Positions 15,263 through 23,795 of a stretch of DNA of 42,657 nucleotides are shown piece after piece (positions within the stretch are counted from its first letter, which is position 1; the number at the start of each line of letters is the position of its first letter). The position numbers and the translations under genes are program-made. Source of the stretch: an uncultured Campylobacterales bacterium (GTDB lineage: Bacteria; Campylobacterota; Campylobacteria; Campylobacterales; Arcobacteraceae); the NCBI GenBank assembly GCA_938084175.1, contig CALKDR010000005.1, positions 1-42,657 of the forward strand, in the 5' to 3' direction. The notes below the pieces were generated by a model. The model was given only the letters and a program-made list of their open reading frames with translations, was not told the DNA's origin and ran no database searches.

Positions 15263-16509
15263 TGATAGTAAAAGTTGTAAGTAAAAAATTTGATATTCTT
15301 AACTATCATACACTAGCTGTTGCAAAGCAAAATGGTGCATACTCTTCAATAGAAAAACTTTTTACAATGACACCTGATGATGTAACAAATGAAGTTGTAA
15401 AGTCTGGACTTCGAGGAAAAGGTGGAGGAGGTGCTGCTTGTGGTCCAAAATGGCAACTTATGCCAAAAGATGATCCAAGACCTGCATATTTAATTGTTAA
15501 TGGAGATGAATCTGAACCAGGAACTTTTAAAGATAGACAAATTTTCCAATATGACCCACACCTTTTAATAGAAGGAATTATATGTTCTTCATATGCAATA
15601 AATGCACACCATGCTTATATTTATATAAGAGGAGAATACAAGTTTTTCTCAGACCGAGTAGATGAAGCAATACAAGAAGCTTATGAAGCCGGAATTATTG
15701 GTGATACTGTTATGGGACATGATTATAAAATGGAAATAACAGTTCATAGAGGTGCAGGTGCATATATTTGTGGTGAGAAGTCTGCACTTATAGAATCACT
15801 TGAAGGTAAACGTGGACATCCAAGACTTAAGCCTCATGGTAAAGAGTGTGAGTGGTTTTTTGATAATCCTGCAACTGTAAACAATGTAGAAACAATTGCA
15901 ACGGTACCTTTTATTATTGAAAATGGTTATGAAGCTTATACAGCATATGGAACAGAAAAATCACCTGGAACAATGTTATTCGCGATGAGTGGGGCTGTAA
16001 AAAACCCAGGAGTTTATGAATTAGCATTTGGAAACAAAATGATTGACTTCTTAAATGAAGTTGGTGGTGGTATGAAAGAAGGTAAAAAGTTAAAAGCAAT
16101 TATCCCAGGAGGTTCATCATGTCCGATATTAACAGCTAAAGAAGTACAAAGTGCTGTATTGGATTATGAATCTATGTGGGATATTGGTTCAACTTTAGGT
16201 ACTGGAGGAATGATAGTAATTGACGAAGACATGTGTATGGTTGAAGCTGCTAAAAACTTAATAGAGTTTTATCATCACGAGTCATGTGGACAATGTACAC
16301 CTTGTAGAGAAGGATGTGGTTGGATTGATGATATATTAGCAAAAATCTTAGCAGGTGATGGATCTAAGAAAGATATTGACACTATACTTGACGTATGTGT
16401 GTCATTAAATGGTAAAACAATTTGTGTATTTGCACCAGCTGTTAAAGATATCATTCAAAGCATGGTGCAAAAATTTCCACAAGAATTCGAAGCATATTTT
16501 AAAAAATAA
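15262..16509 (+). CDS. nuoF: Complex I subunit NuoF with altered NADH pocket
   Basis: A 415-residue FMN- and [4Fe-4S] N3-carrying subunit. N3 ligands are Cys342, Cys345, Cys348 (ESCGQCTPCREGC) and Cys388. FMN-site features remain (glycine-rich loop at 52-57, NGDESEPGT at 80-88, NNVET at 207-211). The residues known to hold NADH in Thermus Nqo1 are changed by my hand alignment: Phe70 to Ala58, Phe78 to Leu66, Glu185 to Lys173 (GEKSAL instead of GEETAL) and Phe205 to Gly193. The protein therefore looks able to pass electrons but not to bind NADH normally. Donor could be NADPH, a reduced ferredoxin or flavodoxin, or a partner protein. It is followed 29 nt later by gltA. Confidence 0.93.
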   Translation: MIVKVVSKKFDILNYHTLAVAKQNGAYSSIEKLFTMTPDDVTNEVVKSGLRGKGGGGAACGPKWQLMPKDDPRPAYLIVNGDESEPGTFKDRQIFQYDPHLLIEGIICSSYAINAHHAYIYIRGEYKFFSDRVDEAIQEAYEAGIIGDTVMGHDYKMEITVHRGAGAYICGEKSALIESLEGKRGHPRLKPHGKECEWFFDNPATVNNVETIATVPFIIENGYEAYTAYGTEKSPGTMLFAMSGAVKNPGVYELAFGNKMIDFLNEVGGGMKEGKKLKAIIPGGSSCPILTAKEVQSAVLDYESMWDIGSTLGTGGMIVIDEDMCMVEAAKNLIEFYHHESCGQCTPCREGCGWIDDILAKILAGDGSKKDIDTILDVCVSLNGKTICVFAPAVKDIIQSMVQKFPQEFEAYFKK

Positions 16510-16538
16510 AAAAATAAATTTTATACAGGAGAAAACAA

Positions 16539-17825
16539 ATGGCAAAAAATACTTTTACACTAACAGATAATAGAAACGGGAACGCATACGAATATAATGT
16601 GATTGATGGAACAAGAGGACCAAGTGTTGTTGATATTTCAACTTTCTACAAAGATTCAGGAATGTTTACTTATGACCCAGGTTATACTTCAACTGCATCT
16701 TGTGATTCAAAAATCACATTTATTGATGGTGAGAATTCAGAATTAAGATATAGAGGTTATGATATTGCTGATTTAGCAGGTAAGCACTCTTTCTTAGATG
16801 TATGTTACTTACTAATGAGAGGATCTTTACCAACAAAAGAAGCTTCTGAAAATTTCGATTTAGAAATTAGACATAGATCATTTTTAAATGAAGGTTTAAT
16901 TAGAATTTTTGATGCATTACCAGATGGTGCACATCCAATGGCAACTATGGGAGCTGCAACAATGGCTCTTGCAGCGTTTTATAAAGATCACTTAAACTTA
17001 GAAGATGATAAACAATTTAAAATAATGAGAAGAAGAATTGTTGCTAAAATGCCAACAATTGCTGCAATGGCATATAGAAACTCAATTGGTACTCCATTAA
17101 TTTACCCAGATGTAAATAGATACTTTACTGAAAACTTCTTATATATGTTAAGAGCATATCCAGGTGGAACTATGAAAAGACTTCCAGATGGAACAAATGA
17201 AGAAATTAAACAAATTGAAGTTGATGCATTAGATGCAATCTTTACTTTACATGCAGATCATGAACAAAATGCATCTACAACAACAGTTAGAAATGTAGGT
17301 TCAACAGAAGCACATCCATATGTTGCAATTTCTTCAGGTATTGCTGCTTTATGGGGATCTGCTCATGGTGGTGCTAATGAAAAAGTTATGGATCAATTAA
17401 AAATGATTGGTGATATTAAAAATGTACCTTCTTTCATTGCAAAAGCTAAAGATAGAAATGATCCATTTAGACTTATGGGATTTGGACATAGAGTTTATAA
17501 AAACAGAGATCCAAGAGCTGAGTGTTTAAAAGGATTACAAGATGAATTAAAAGTTGCATTAAACTTAGATTCTAAATTATTAGATATTGCTGCTGCTGTT
17601 GAAGAAGCTGCATTAAATGATGATTACTTCAAGCAAAGAGGTTTATATCCAAATATTGACTTCTATTCTGGTGTAATTTTAACAGCTCTTAAAATTCCTG
17701 TTGAAATGTTTACTCCAATCTTTGTTATTGGTAGAACTCCAGGTTGGATTGCACAATGGTCTGAATTAAAACAAGATCCAAAAAGTAAAATTGCTAGACC
17801 TAGACAATTATATACAGGTAACTAG
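16539..17825 (+). CDS. gltA: Citrate synthase
   Basis: A 428-residue type II (hexameric-type) citrate synthase, condensing acetyl-CoA and oxaloacetate at the entry of the TCA cycle. Catalytic regions are clear: LHADHEQNAST, GSAHGGANEKVM, LMGFGHRVYKNRDPRA and YPNIDFYSGV, holding the His-His-Asp set. An AGGAG site (16527-16531) is spaced 7 nt before the ATG. It sits inside the nuo operon between nuoF and nuoG, with short gaps (29 and 33 nt), each holding a strong ribosome site and no visible terminator, so it should be co-transcribed with complex I. Codon choice looks more like a highly expressed gene than that of its neighbours, although I did not measure it. Confidence 0.96.
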   Translation: MAKNTFTLTDNRNGNAYEYNVIDGTRGPSVVDISTFYKDSGMFTYDPGYTSTASCDSKITFIDGENSELRYRGYDIADLAGKHSFLDVCYLLMRGSLPTKEASENFDLEIRHRSFLNEGLIRIFDALPDGAHPMATMGAATMALAAFYKDHLNLEDDKQFKIMRRRIVAKMPTIAAMAYRNSIGTPLIYPDVNRYFTENFLYMLRAYPGGTMKRLPDGTNEEIKQIEVDALDAIFTLHADHEQNASTTTVRNVGSTEAHPYVAISSGIAALWGSAHGGANEKVMDQLKMIGDIKNVPSFIAKAKDRNDPFRLMGFGHRVYKNRDPRAECLKGLQDELKVALNLDSKLLDIAAAVEEAALNDDYFKQRGLYPNIDFYSGVILTALKIPVEMFTPIFVIGRTPGWIAQWSELKQDPKSKIARPRQLYTGN

Positions 17826-17858
17826 AAATAATTTAAATGAAGTGTAAGGGGTAATTAA

Positions 17859-19295
17859 ATGAGTGAAATGGTAGAATTAACAGTCAATGGAACACAAATG
17901 GAGGCTTCTAAAGGAAGCTTGTTAATTGATAAATTATTGGATGAAAATATCCATATTCCTCATTTTTGTTATCACCAAGCTTTAGGTAAAGATGGTAACT
18001 GTAGAATGTGTATGGTAGAGATTGAAGGTCAAAAAAGACCACAAATTTCTTGTGATACACCAATTAAAGAAGGAATGATTGTAAGAACTACGGGTGAAAA
18101 TATCGAGAAAGTTAGACGAGATATTTTAGAACTTGAACTTATAAATCATCCTATTGATTGTCCTACATGTGATCAAGCTGGAGAGTGTAAATTACAAGAT
18201 TACTATATGGAATCTGGATTTTATGACTCAAGAGTAAATACTGATACAAAAGTTCATGCAAGAAAAAGAGTTGATTTAGGCTCTAATGTAATGCTTGACC
18301 AAGAAAGATGTGTACTTTGTACGAGATGTGTAAGATTTTGTTCTCAAATTACAAAAACAAATGAATTAGGTGTAATTAATAGAGCTAATCATTCTGTTAT
18401 TGGAACTTTTCCAGGACAAGAATTAAGCAATCCATATGCGATGAATGTTATTGATATTTGTCCCGTTGGTGCACTTACAAATAAAGACTTTAGATTTAAA
18501 CAGAGAGTTTGGTTTTTAGAAACTTTTGATGCCATTTGTAATGGTTGTTCAAAAGGATGTAATATTTATGTTGATCATAGAAAAGAAAAATATAAAGATG
18601 ACCAAATATTTAGATTTAGACCTCGTGTAAATAATAATGTTAATGGACATTTCATGTGTGATGCAGGAAGATTATCATATGAAAATGAAGCTAATAACAG
18701 ATTTACTACACCTTTATTAAATAATGCTCAAACAGAAATAAGCAACACAATTACAAATATGTTTAAAGAGTTAACAACACAAAAAAATATTTTATTTGTA
18801 TTAAGTCCAAATCTTTCTTTAGAAGAAATTCAAAATGTAAATAATCTAGCAGATAAATTAAATGCAAATATTTCAGGATATTCTCCTAATACATTTGATG
18901 AAGAATTTAGCGATGATTATTTAAAAACAAATGACAGAACTTCAAATAGAGCTGCATTTAAACAATTAGAAATAAATGAAGATGAATCTTACTTCAATGA
19001 AAAAATAAAAACTGCCTCACTTATCATCACAATTGATAATACATATTTTGATGATAATTTAGAATTATTAAAAGATAAAAAAGTGATTTCACTTTTCTCT
19101 CATCATTGTCTAACAATTGGTAGCTCAAATATTGCTATTCCAATTGCTTCATTTTATGAAAAATCAGGAACATATATTAATAGTAATGGATTAAAACAAA
19201 AAGTTATATCTAAAATGAATAAAGAAAATCCAATGGAATCAATTACTACAATTATTGAACATTTAAAATCTATGATTGAAAAAGGAACGCTATGA
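17859..19295 (+). CDS. nuoG: Complex I subunit NuoG, short form
   Basis: A 478-residue NuoG, well below the usual 680-900. Cluster ligands appear in order: N1b [2Fe-2S] Cys37, Cys48, Cys51, Cys65; N5 His97, Cys101, Cys104, Cys110; a further [4Fe-4S] set Cys151, Cys154, Cys157 and Cys201; and the N7-type set Cys227, Cys230, Cys234, Cys267. After about residue 280 only some 200 weakly conserved residues replace the large molybdopterin-like domain. The frame is intact, AAGGGG precedes the ATG, and the stop overlaps the nuoH start (ATGA), so this is a natural short form and not a frameshift. The subunit still carries the wire from NuoEF to NuoI. Confidence 0.92.
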   Translation: MSEMVELTVNGTQMEASKGSLLIDKLLDENIHIPHFCYHQALGKDGNCRMCMVEIEGQKRPQISCDTPIKEGMIVRTTGENIEKVRRDILELELINHPIDCPTCDQAGECKLQDYYMESGFYDSRVNTDTKVHARKRVDLGSNVMLDQERCVLCTRCVRFCSQITKTNELGVINRANHSVIGTFPGQELSNPYAMNVIDICPVGALTNKDFRFKQRVWFLETFDAICNGCSKGCNIYVDHRKEKYKDDQIFRFRPRVNNNVNGHFMCDAGRLSYENEANNRFTTPLLNNAQTEISNTITNMFKELTTQKNILFVLSPNLSLEEIQNVNNLADKLNANISGYSPNTFDEEFSDDYLKTNDRTSNRAAFKQLEINEDESYFNEKIKTASLIITIDNTYFDDNLELLKDKKVISLFSHHCLTIGSSNIAIPIASFYEKSGTYINSNGLKQKVISKMNKENPMESITTIIEHLKSMIEKGTL

Positions 19296-20572
19296 GTAGT
19301 GCGATTGTAATAGCTGTAAATATAGCTCTTGCTGCATTTTTAGCAGTTGGTCTTACTCCTGTTTTTGTATGGTGGGAGAGAAGAGTATCTGGTTTTATGC
19401 AGGATAGAACAGGTCCAAATAGATGTAATATTGGTCCTATTAGACTTGGTGGTCTAATTCAAAGTTTTGCTGATATGTTAAAACTTATGTTTAAAGAAGA
19501 CTTTACACCCTCACATATAAAATATAGATTCTTCTTCACAATTGCACCTGTAATTGTATTCTTCTGTTCATTTCTTACATTTGCTACTATTCCTTTTGCT
19601 GATAATTTAGTAATTGATGGACAATCATTTATTATGTCAGCAATTCCTAATGAGCTTGGGATTATGTGGTTTTTAGCCTTTGCTGGTTTATCTATTTATG
19701 GAATTATATTAGGTGGTTATTCATCAAATAGTAAATACGGACTTCTAGGTTCAATCAGAGCAGCAGCACAGGTAATTTCATATGAAGCTGCTTTAGCACT
19801 AGCTATTATATCAATGCTTTTATCTTATGGTTCAATTCACTTAACAGATATAGTTAACGCGCAAACGGGAACATTTTTAGGTGTAATTCCAATGTGGGGA
19901 ATATTTATACAACCTATTGCTTCAATTATATTTATCGTTTGTTGTTTTGCTGAAACAAATAGAGCACCTTTTGATATAGCAGAAGGTGAATCTGAAATTG
20001 TTGCAGGTTATCATACAGAGTATTCAGCTATGAGATTTGGACTATTTCAAGTTGGTGAATATGCTGCTATGAGTGCATCGGCTGCTATTATTGTTACACT
20101 TGTATTTGGTGGATATCAAATACCATGGTTAGACACAGCTGCAGTTCAAAATAACTTAGACTATATTATGATTGCAATGATTGTAATATTACCTATTAAA
20201 GCATATTTTATAACAGCTTGGATGAAGAAAAACAATAAATCAAAAGATGTAAATGATAAATCAAGAGACACTGAAACAAAAATTTTATCAATTGCTTTTT
20301 GGGCCTTATCTTTAATAGTTGCTCTTTTACTTGCAACATTTTTAATATTTGGTCTTGGTGAAAATGGTGTTAATATTATAACAGCTGTTCTACAAATTGG
20401 AACATTTTTAGTTAAATTCTTTATGATGGCATTTGTATTTATTTGGATTAGATGGACAGTGTTAAGATTTAGATATGACCAATTACAAATGTTAGGGTGG
20501 AAAATATTATTACCACTAGCACTTTTAAATATTGTTGTAACTGCTACATTTATTGTAGTTCAAGGGAGCTAA
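19292..20572 (+). CDS. nuoH: Complex I subunit NuoH with insertion
   Basis: A 426-residue quinone-channel membrane subunit, about 100 longer than E. coli or C. jejuni NuoH. Conserved parts are FMQDRTGPNRCNIGPIRLGG, AAAQVISYE, and the acidic loop AETNRAPFDIAEGESEIVAGYHTEY (220-244). The extra length is an insertion of about 90 residues (276-365) between FGGY and the last helices (FLVKFFMMAFVFIWIRWT). It contains two predicted membrane helices (288-308 and 331-355) joined by a charged loop (KKNNKSKDVNDKSRDTETK). The start overlaps the nuoG stop by 4 nt. Confidence 0.94.
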   Translation: MSSAIVIAVNIALAAFLAVGLTPVFVWWERRVSGFMQDRTGPNRCNIGPIRLGGLIQSFADMLKLMFKEDFTPSHIKYRFFFTIAPVIVFFCSFLTFATIPFADNLVIDGQSFIMSAIPNELGIMWFLAFAGLSIYGIILGGYSSNSKYGLLGSIRAAAQVISYEAALALAIISMLLSYGSIHLTDIVNAQTGTFLGVIPMWGIFIQPIASIIFIVCCFAETNRAPFDIAEGESEIVAGYHTEYSAMRFGLFQVGEYAAMSASAAIIVTLVFGGYQIPWLDTAAVQNNLDYIMIAMIVILPIKAYFITAWMKKNNKSKDVNDKSRDTETKILSIAFWALSLIVALLLATFLIFGLGENGVNIITAVLQIGTFLVKFFMMAFVFIWIRWTVLRFRYDQLQMLGWKILLPLALLNIVVTATFIVVQGS

Positions 20573-20573
20573 G

Positions 20574-21080
20574 ATGGGAATTAAAGTAGTACCAAGATAC
20601 GGTAAATCATTAAAAGACAAGTTATATCTTCCAGCAATTTTTGGAGGAATGAAAACAACTTTTTCACACTTTACTAAAAACTTAAAAGATGTAAATCAAC
20701 TTAAAACAATGCAATATCCAGAAGTTCAACCAACAGATTTGAATGAAAGATATAGAGGTGTTCATAGACTTACAAAATGGGAAGATGAAACTGAAAAATG
20801 TGTTGCATGTTATATGTGTGCAACTGCATGTCCGGCTGATTGTATTTTTATTGAAGCAGAAGAGCGATTTGATGAACATGATGAAAAAAGACCAAAAGAG
20901 TTCAAAATTGATTTACTTGAATGTGTTTTTTGTGGTTATTGTGTGGAAGCTTGTCCTTGTGATGCAATTAGAATGGATACAGGAATTTTCTCCTTTACAG
21001 CTAGTACACGAGAAGAGTTTGTATTAGATAAAAAAGCATTAATGGCAAATGATAGATCAAAGGATTTAAGTGATGATTGA
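20574..21080 (+). CDS. nuoI: Complex I subunit NuoI (N6a/N6b)
   Basis: A 168-residue ferredoxin-like subunit linking the NuoG cluster chain to N2. Two [4Fe-4S] motifs are visible: Cys76, 79, 82 with Cys86 (CVACYMCATAC) and Cys117, 120, 123 with Cys127 (CVFCGYCVEAC). GGGAG precedes the start just after the nuoH stop. It overlaps nuoJ by 11 nt. Confidence 0.95.
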   Translation: MGIKVVPRYGKSLKDKLYLPAIFGGMKTTFSHFTKNLKDVNQLKTMQYPEVQPTDLNERYRGVHRLTKWEDETEKCVACYMCATACPADCIFIEAEERFDEHDEKRPKEFKIDLLECVFCGYCVEACPCDAIRMDTGIFSFTASTREEFVLDKKALMANDRSKDLSDD

Positions 21081-21600
21081 TGTTATATTTATAGCCTTAG
21101 CTTTTTTAGCAATTGCTGGTGCAATTGCAATGATTGTTTATGCAAATCCTATGTATTCTGCACTTGGTGTTTTAATTTCAATGTTAAGTGTTGCTGGAAT
21201 GTTTGCACTTTTAAATGCAACTTTTCTTTTTTTAGTTCAAATTATTGTTTATGCAGGTGCAATTATGACTTTAATTTTATTTATTTTAATGTTCTTGAAT
21301 ATTAGAGAAGAAGACTTACCAAAAGAGCCTAGAAAATTTCAATTAATTGCATTAGGTGCAATTATAATGATTCCTTTAAATATTTTAATATTAAAAGCAG
21401 TTGCTAAATTACCTGCTAAAGACTTCTCAATTTCTGATACAGATTTTGGAGATATTAAACCAATAGGACTTCAATTATATAATAATTGGTTATTAGCATT
21501 TGAGTTAATTTCAATTCTTTTATTAGTAGCACTTATAGGTTCTGTTGTTCTTGCAAAAAAAAGAAACTCAAAAATCAATAATGCCGGAGAAGAATCATGA
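21070..21600 (+). CDS. nuoJ: Complex I subunit NuoJ
   Basis: A 176-residue membrane subunit with five helices. The conserved helix NATFLFLVQIIVYAGAIMTLILFILMFLNI (about 48-77) contains the pi-bulge region that couples quinone chemistry to proton pumping. It overlaps nuoI by 11 nt and nuoK by 4 nt. Confidence 0.94.
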   Translation: MMIDVIFIALAFLAIAGAIAMIVYANPMYSALGVLISMLSVAGMFALLNATFLFLVQIIVYAGAIMTLILFILMFLNIREEDLPKEPRKFQLIALGAIIMIPLNILILKAVAKLPAKDFSISDTDFGDIKPIGLQLYNNWLLAFELISILLLVALIGSVVLAKKRNSKINNAGEES

Positions 21601-21911
21601 TTTCATTAACATCTTATGCATTTGTAGCAATGATGCTTTTTTCTATTGGAGCAATAGGTGTAATTGCAAGAAGAAATATTTTTGTAATTTATATGTCAAT
21701 TGAAATGATGTTAAATGGAGTCAACCTATTTTTAGTAACATTTGCACGATATCATTTTAATATGGATCCACAAGTAATTACAGTTATGGTTATTGCAATT
21801 GCTGCTGCGGAAGCTGCTATTTTTCTTTCAGTTATCATTCTTTTATATAGATCAAGAAAATCACTTGATACAGATATCTTTAATACTTTAAAACAAGGAG
21901 AGAGAACATGA
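21597..21911 (+). CDS. nuoK: Complex I subunit NuoK
   Basis: A 104-residue, three-helix membrane subunit. Both proton-path glutamates are in family context: YMSIEMMLNGVNL and AIAAAEAAIFLSVII. Length is normal, and 4-nt overlaps on both sides indicate coupled translation. Confidence 0.95.
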   Translation: MISLTSYAFVAMMLFSIGAIGVIARRNIFVIYMSIEMMLNGVNLFLVTFARYHFNMDPQVITVMVIAIAAAEAAIFLSVIILLYRSRKSLDTDIFNTLKQGERT

Positions 21912-23794
21912 GTACAAACTTATTAGTTTGGATTATATTAGCTCCTCTTCTTGGTGCAATATTAAATGCAGGGTTCTATTTTTATCATATTAAAAAAGAA
22001 AAAGTATCTGATTTAACATTTTCAATTATAGGTGCAGGTACTCCACTTATTTCTTTTTTAATCACATTATCTTTATTTTTAAGAATGAATGAAGAGAATA
22101 TCATATTTAAACAAGATTTATTTACTTGGATTAATATTGATAAACTACATATTGGAATGACACTTTTAGGTGATAATTTATCAATATTTATGTCTATGTT
22201 TGTTACTTTTGTGGGATGGTTAATTCACATATATGCAATTGGTTATATGAGAGGTGATAATGGTTTTGGTAAGTTTTTTGCTTACTTTAACTTATTCTTA
22301 GCATCTATGCTAATCTTGGTTCTTGCTGATAATCCAATTATTCTTTTTATTGGATGGGAAGGTGTTGGAGTTTGTTCTTACCTTTTAATTAAATTTCATT
22401 ATGGTAAAGCTGAGAATGTAATTGCTGCTAATAAAGCATTTATAGCAAACAGAGTTGGAGATTTTGGTTTCTTACTTGGAGTTGTAACACTATTCTTTGC
22501 ACTTGGAGAAGTTGATTTATCATTTGCATCTATTGAAGCAAATACTGCAAATGCAAGCAGTGAACTTTTAGTTCTATCTGGAATCTTACTATTTGTAGGA
22601 GCAATGGGTAAATCTGCACAAATTCCTTTATATGTTTGGCTTCCTGATGCAATGGCAGGACCTACTCCAATTTCTGCATTAATTCATGCGGCTACTATGG
22701 TAACAGCTGGTGTTTATATGGTTGCAAGATTTCATTTCCTTTATTCAGGAATGGAAGATATTGGATTGTTTATTGCTTATATTGGTGCTTTTTCTGCTCT
22801 TTTTGCTGCAATTATTGCAACAAGACAAACAGATATCAAAAAAATCCTTGCTTATTCAACTATGAGTCAATTAGGTTATATGTTTATAGCTGTTGGTCTT
22901 GGTTTTTATTCAAGTGGATTATTTCATGTATTCACTCATGCATTTTTCAAAGCCATGTTATTTATGGGTGCAGGTGGAATTATAATTGCAGTTCATCATG
23001 AACAAAATATATTTAAAATAGCACAACATAGAGCTACATTACCGATTATTGGATTTACATTTTTAGTTGGTGTAATTGCGATTTCTGGAATTCCTCCATT
23101 TTCAGGATTCTTTTCAAAAGATGCAATTTTAGCAGCAGCATTTCAAGAAGGTCAATATTTAATTTGGGCCATTGCTATGTTTACAGCATTTTTGACAGCA
23201 TTTTATATGTTTAGATTATACTTTATTTTATTTGTAGCACCTACAAAAAGTGAAGTAAAATATGAATACACATCAAGAACGATAACTTTTCCTTTAGCTT
23301 TACTAGCAATTGGTGCAATTGGTGCAGGTTTTTTAAACTTCCCAGCAATTTTCGGAGGTGAACATCAAGTTGATACTTGGTTAGCACAATTAAATTCAAA
23401 AGTTATTCACATGTCACATACAACTGAATTTGTTTTAATGGCTTTATCTATAATTGTAGCAGCTACAGGAATAATGGCAGCATATGTTAAATATTCTAAA
23501 TTTGATATATACAAACCTGAAGAAGAAACAGGAATTATTGGAAATAAGTTTTATATTGATGAACTATATGACATACTATTTGTTCAATCAAGTAAAAAAT
23601 TATCATCATTTATAGACAAGATTCTAGATGATAAAATAATTGATGGATTTATAATGAAATCTTCAGATGGATTTATTAAAATTGGTAAAAAAGTTGGAAT
23701 GATCCAAAATGCAAATGTAAGATTCTACGCAGCTACTATGCTTGTGGGAATGACTTGCATATTTATTTATTTATATATTAAGTTAGGATTATAG
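21908..23794 (+). CDS. nuoL: Complex I antiporter-like subunit NuoL
   Basis: A 628-residue membrane subunit with about 16 helices and the long lateral helix at the C-terminus. Proton-path features are visible: the Glu in FIGWEGVGVCSYLLI, the Lys in FVGAMGKSAQIPLYVWLPDAMAGPTPISALIHAATMVTAGVYM, and HAFFKAMLFMGAG. Length is normal. It overlaps nuoK by 4 nt and is separated from nuoM by one base. Confidence 0.95.
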   Translation: MSTNLLVWIILAPLLGAILNAGFYFYHIKKEKVSDLTFSIIGAGTPLISFLITLSLFLRMNEENIIFKQDLFTWINIDKLHIGMTLLGDNLSIFMSMFVTFVGWLIHIYAIGYMRGDNGFGKFFAYFNLFLASMLILVLADNPIILFIGWEGVGVCSYLLIKFHYGKAENVIAANKAFIANRVGDFGFLLGVVTLFFALGEVDLSFASIEANTANASSELLVLSGILLFVGAMGKSAQIPLYVWLPDAMAGPTPISALIHAATMVTAGVYMVARFHFLYSGMEDIGLFIAYIGAFSALFAAIIATRQTDIKKILAYSTMSQLGYMFIAVGLGFYSSGLFHVFTHAFFKAMLFMGAGGIIIAVHHEQNIFKIAQHRATLPIIGFTFLVGVIAISGIPPFSGFFSKDAILAAAFQEGQYLIWAIAMFTAFLTAFYMFRLYFILFVAPTKSEVKYEYTSRTITFPLALLAIGAIGAGFLNFPAIFGGEHQVDTWLAQLNSKVIHMSHTTEFVLMALSIIVAATGIMAAYVKYSKFDIYKPEEETGIIGNKFYIDELYDILFVQSSKKLSSFIDKILDDKIIDGFIMKSSDGFIKIGKKVGMIQNANVRFYAATMLVGMTCIFIYLYIKLGL

Positions 23795-23795
23795 T

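Noticed and set aside
17837-17854. Mini-ORF of five codons (MKCKG) just before nuoG, containing the ribosome site
   Set aside because: It has no ribosome site of its own and is short enough to arise by chance in AT-rich spacer DNA.
17859-19295. NuoG as a pseudogene or frameshifted gene
   Set aside because: The frame is uninterrupted, its stop overlaps the nuoH start in the ATGA pattern used elsewhere in the operon, and no remnant of the missing domain appears downstream, so I treat it as a natural short form.
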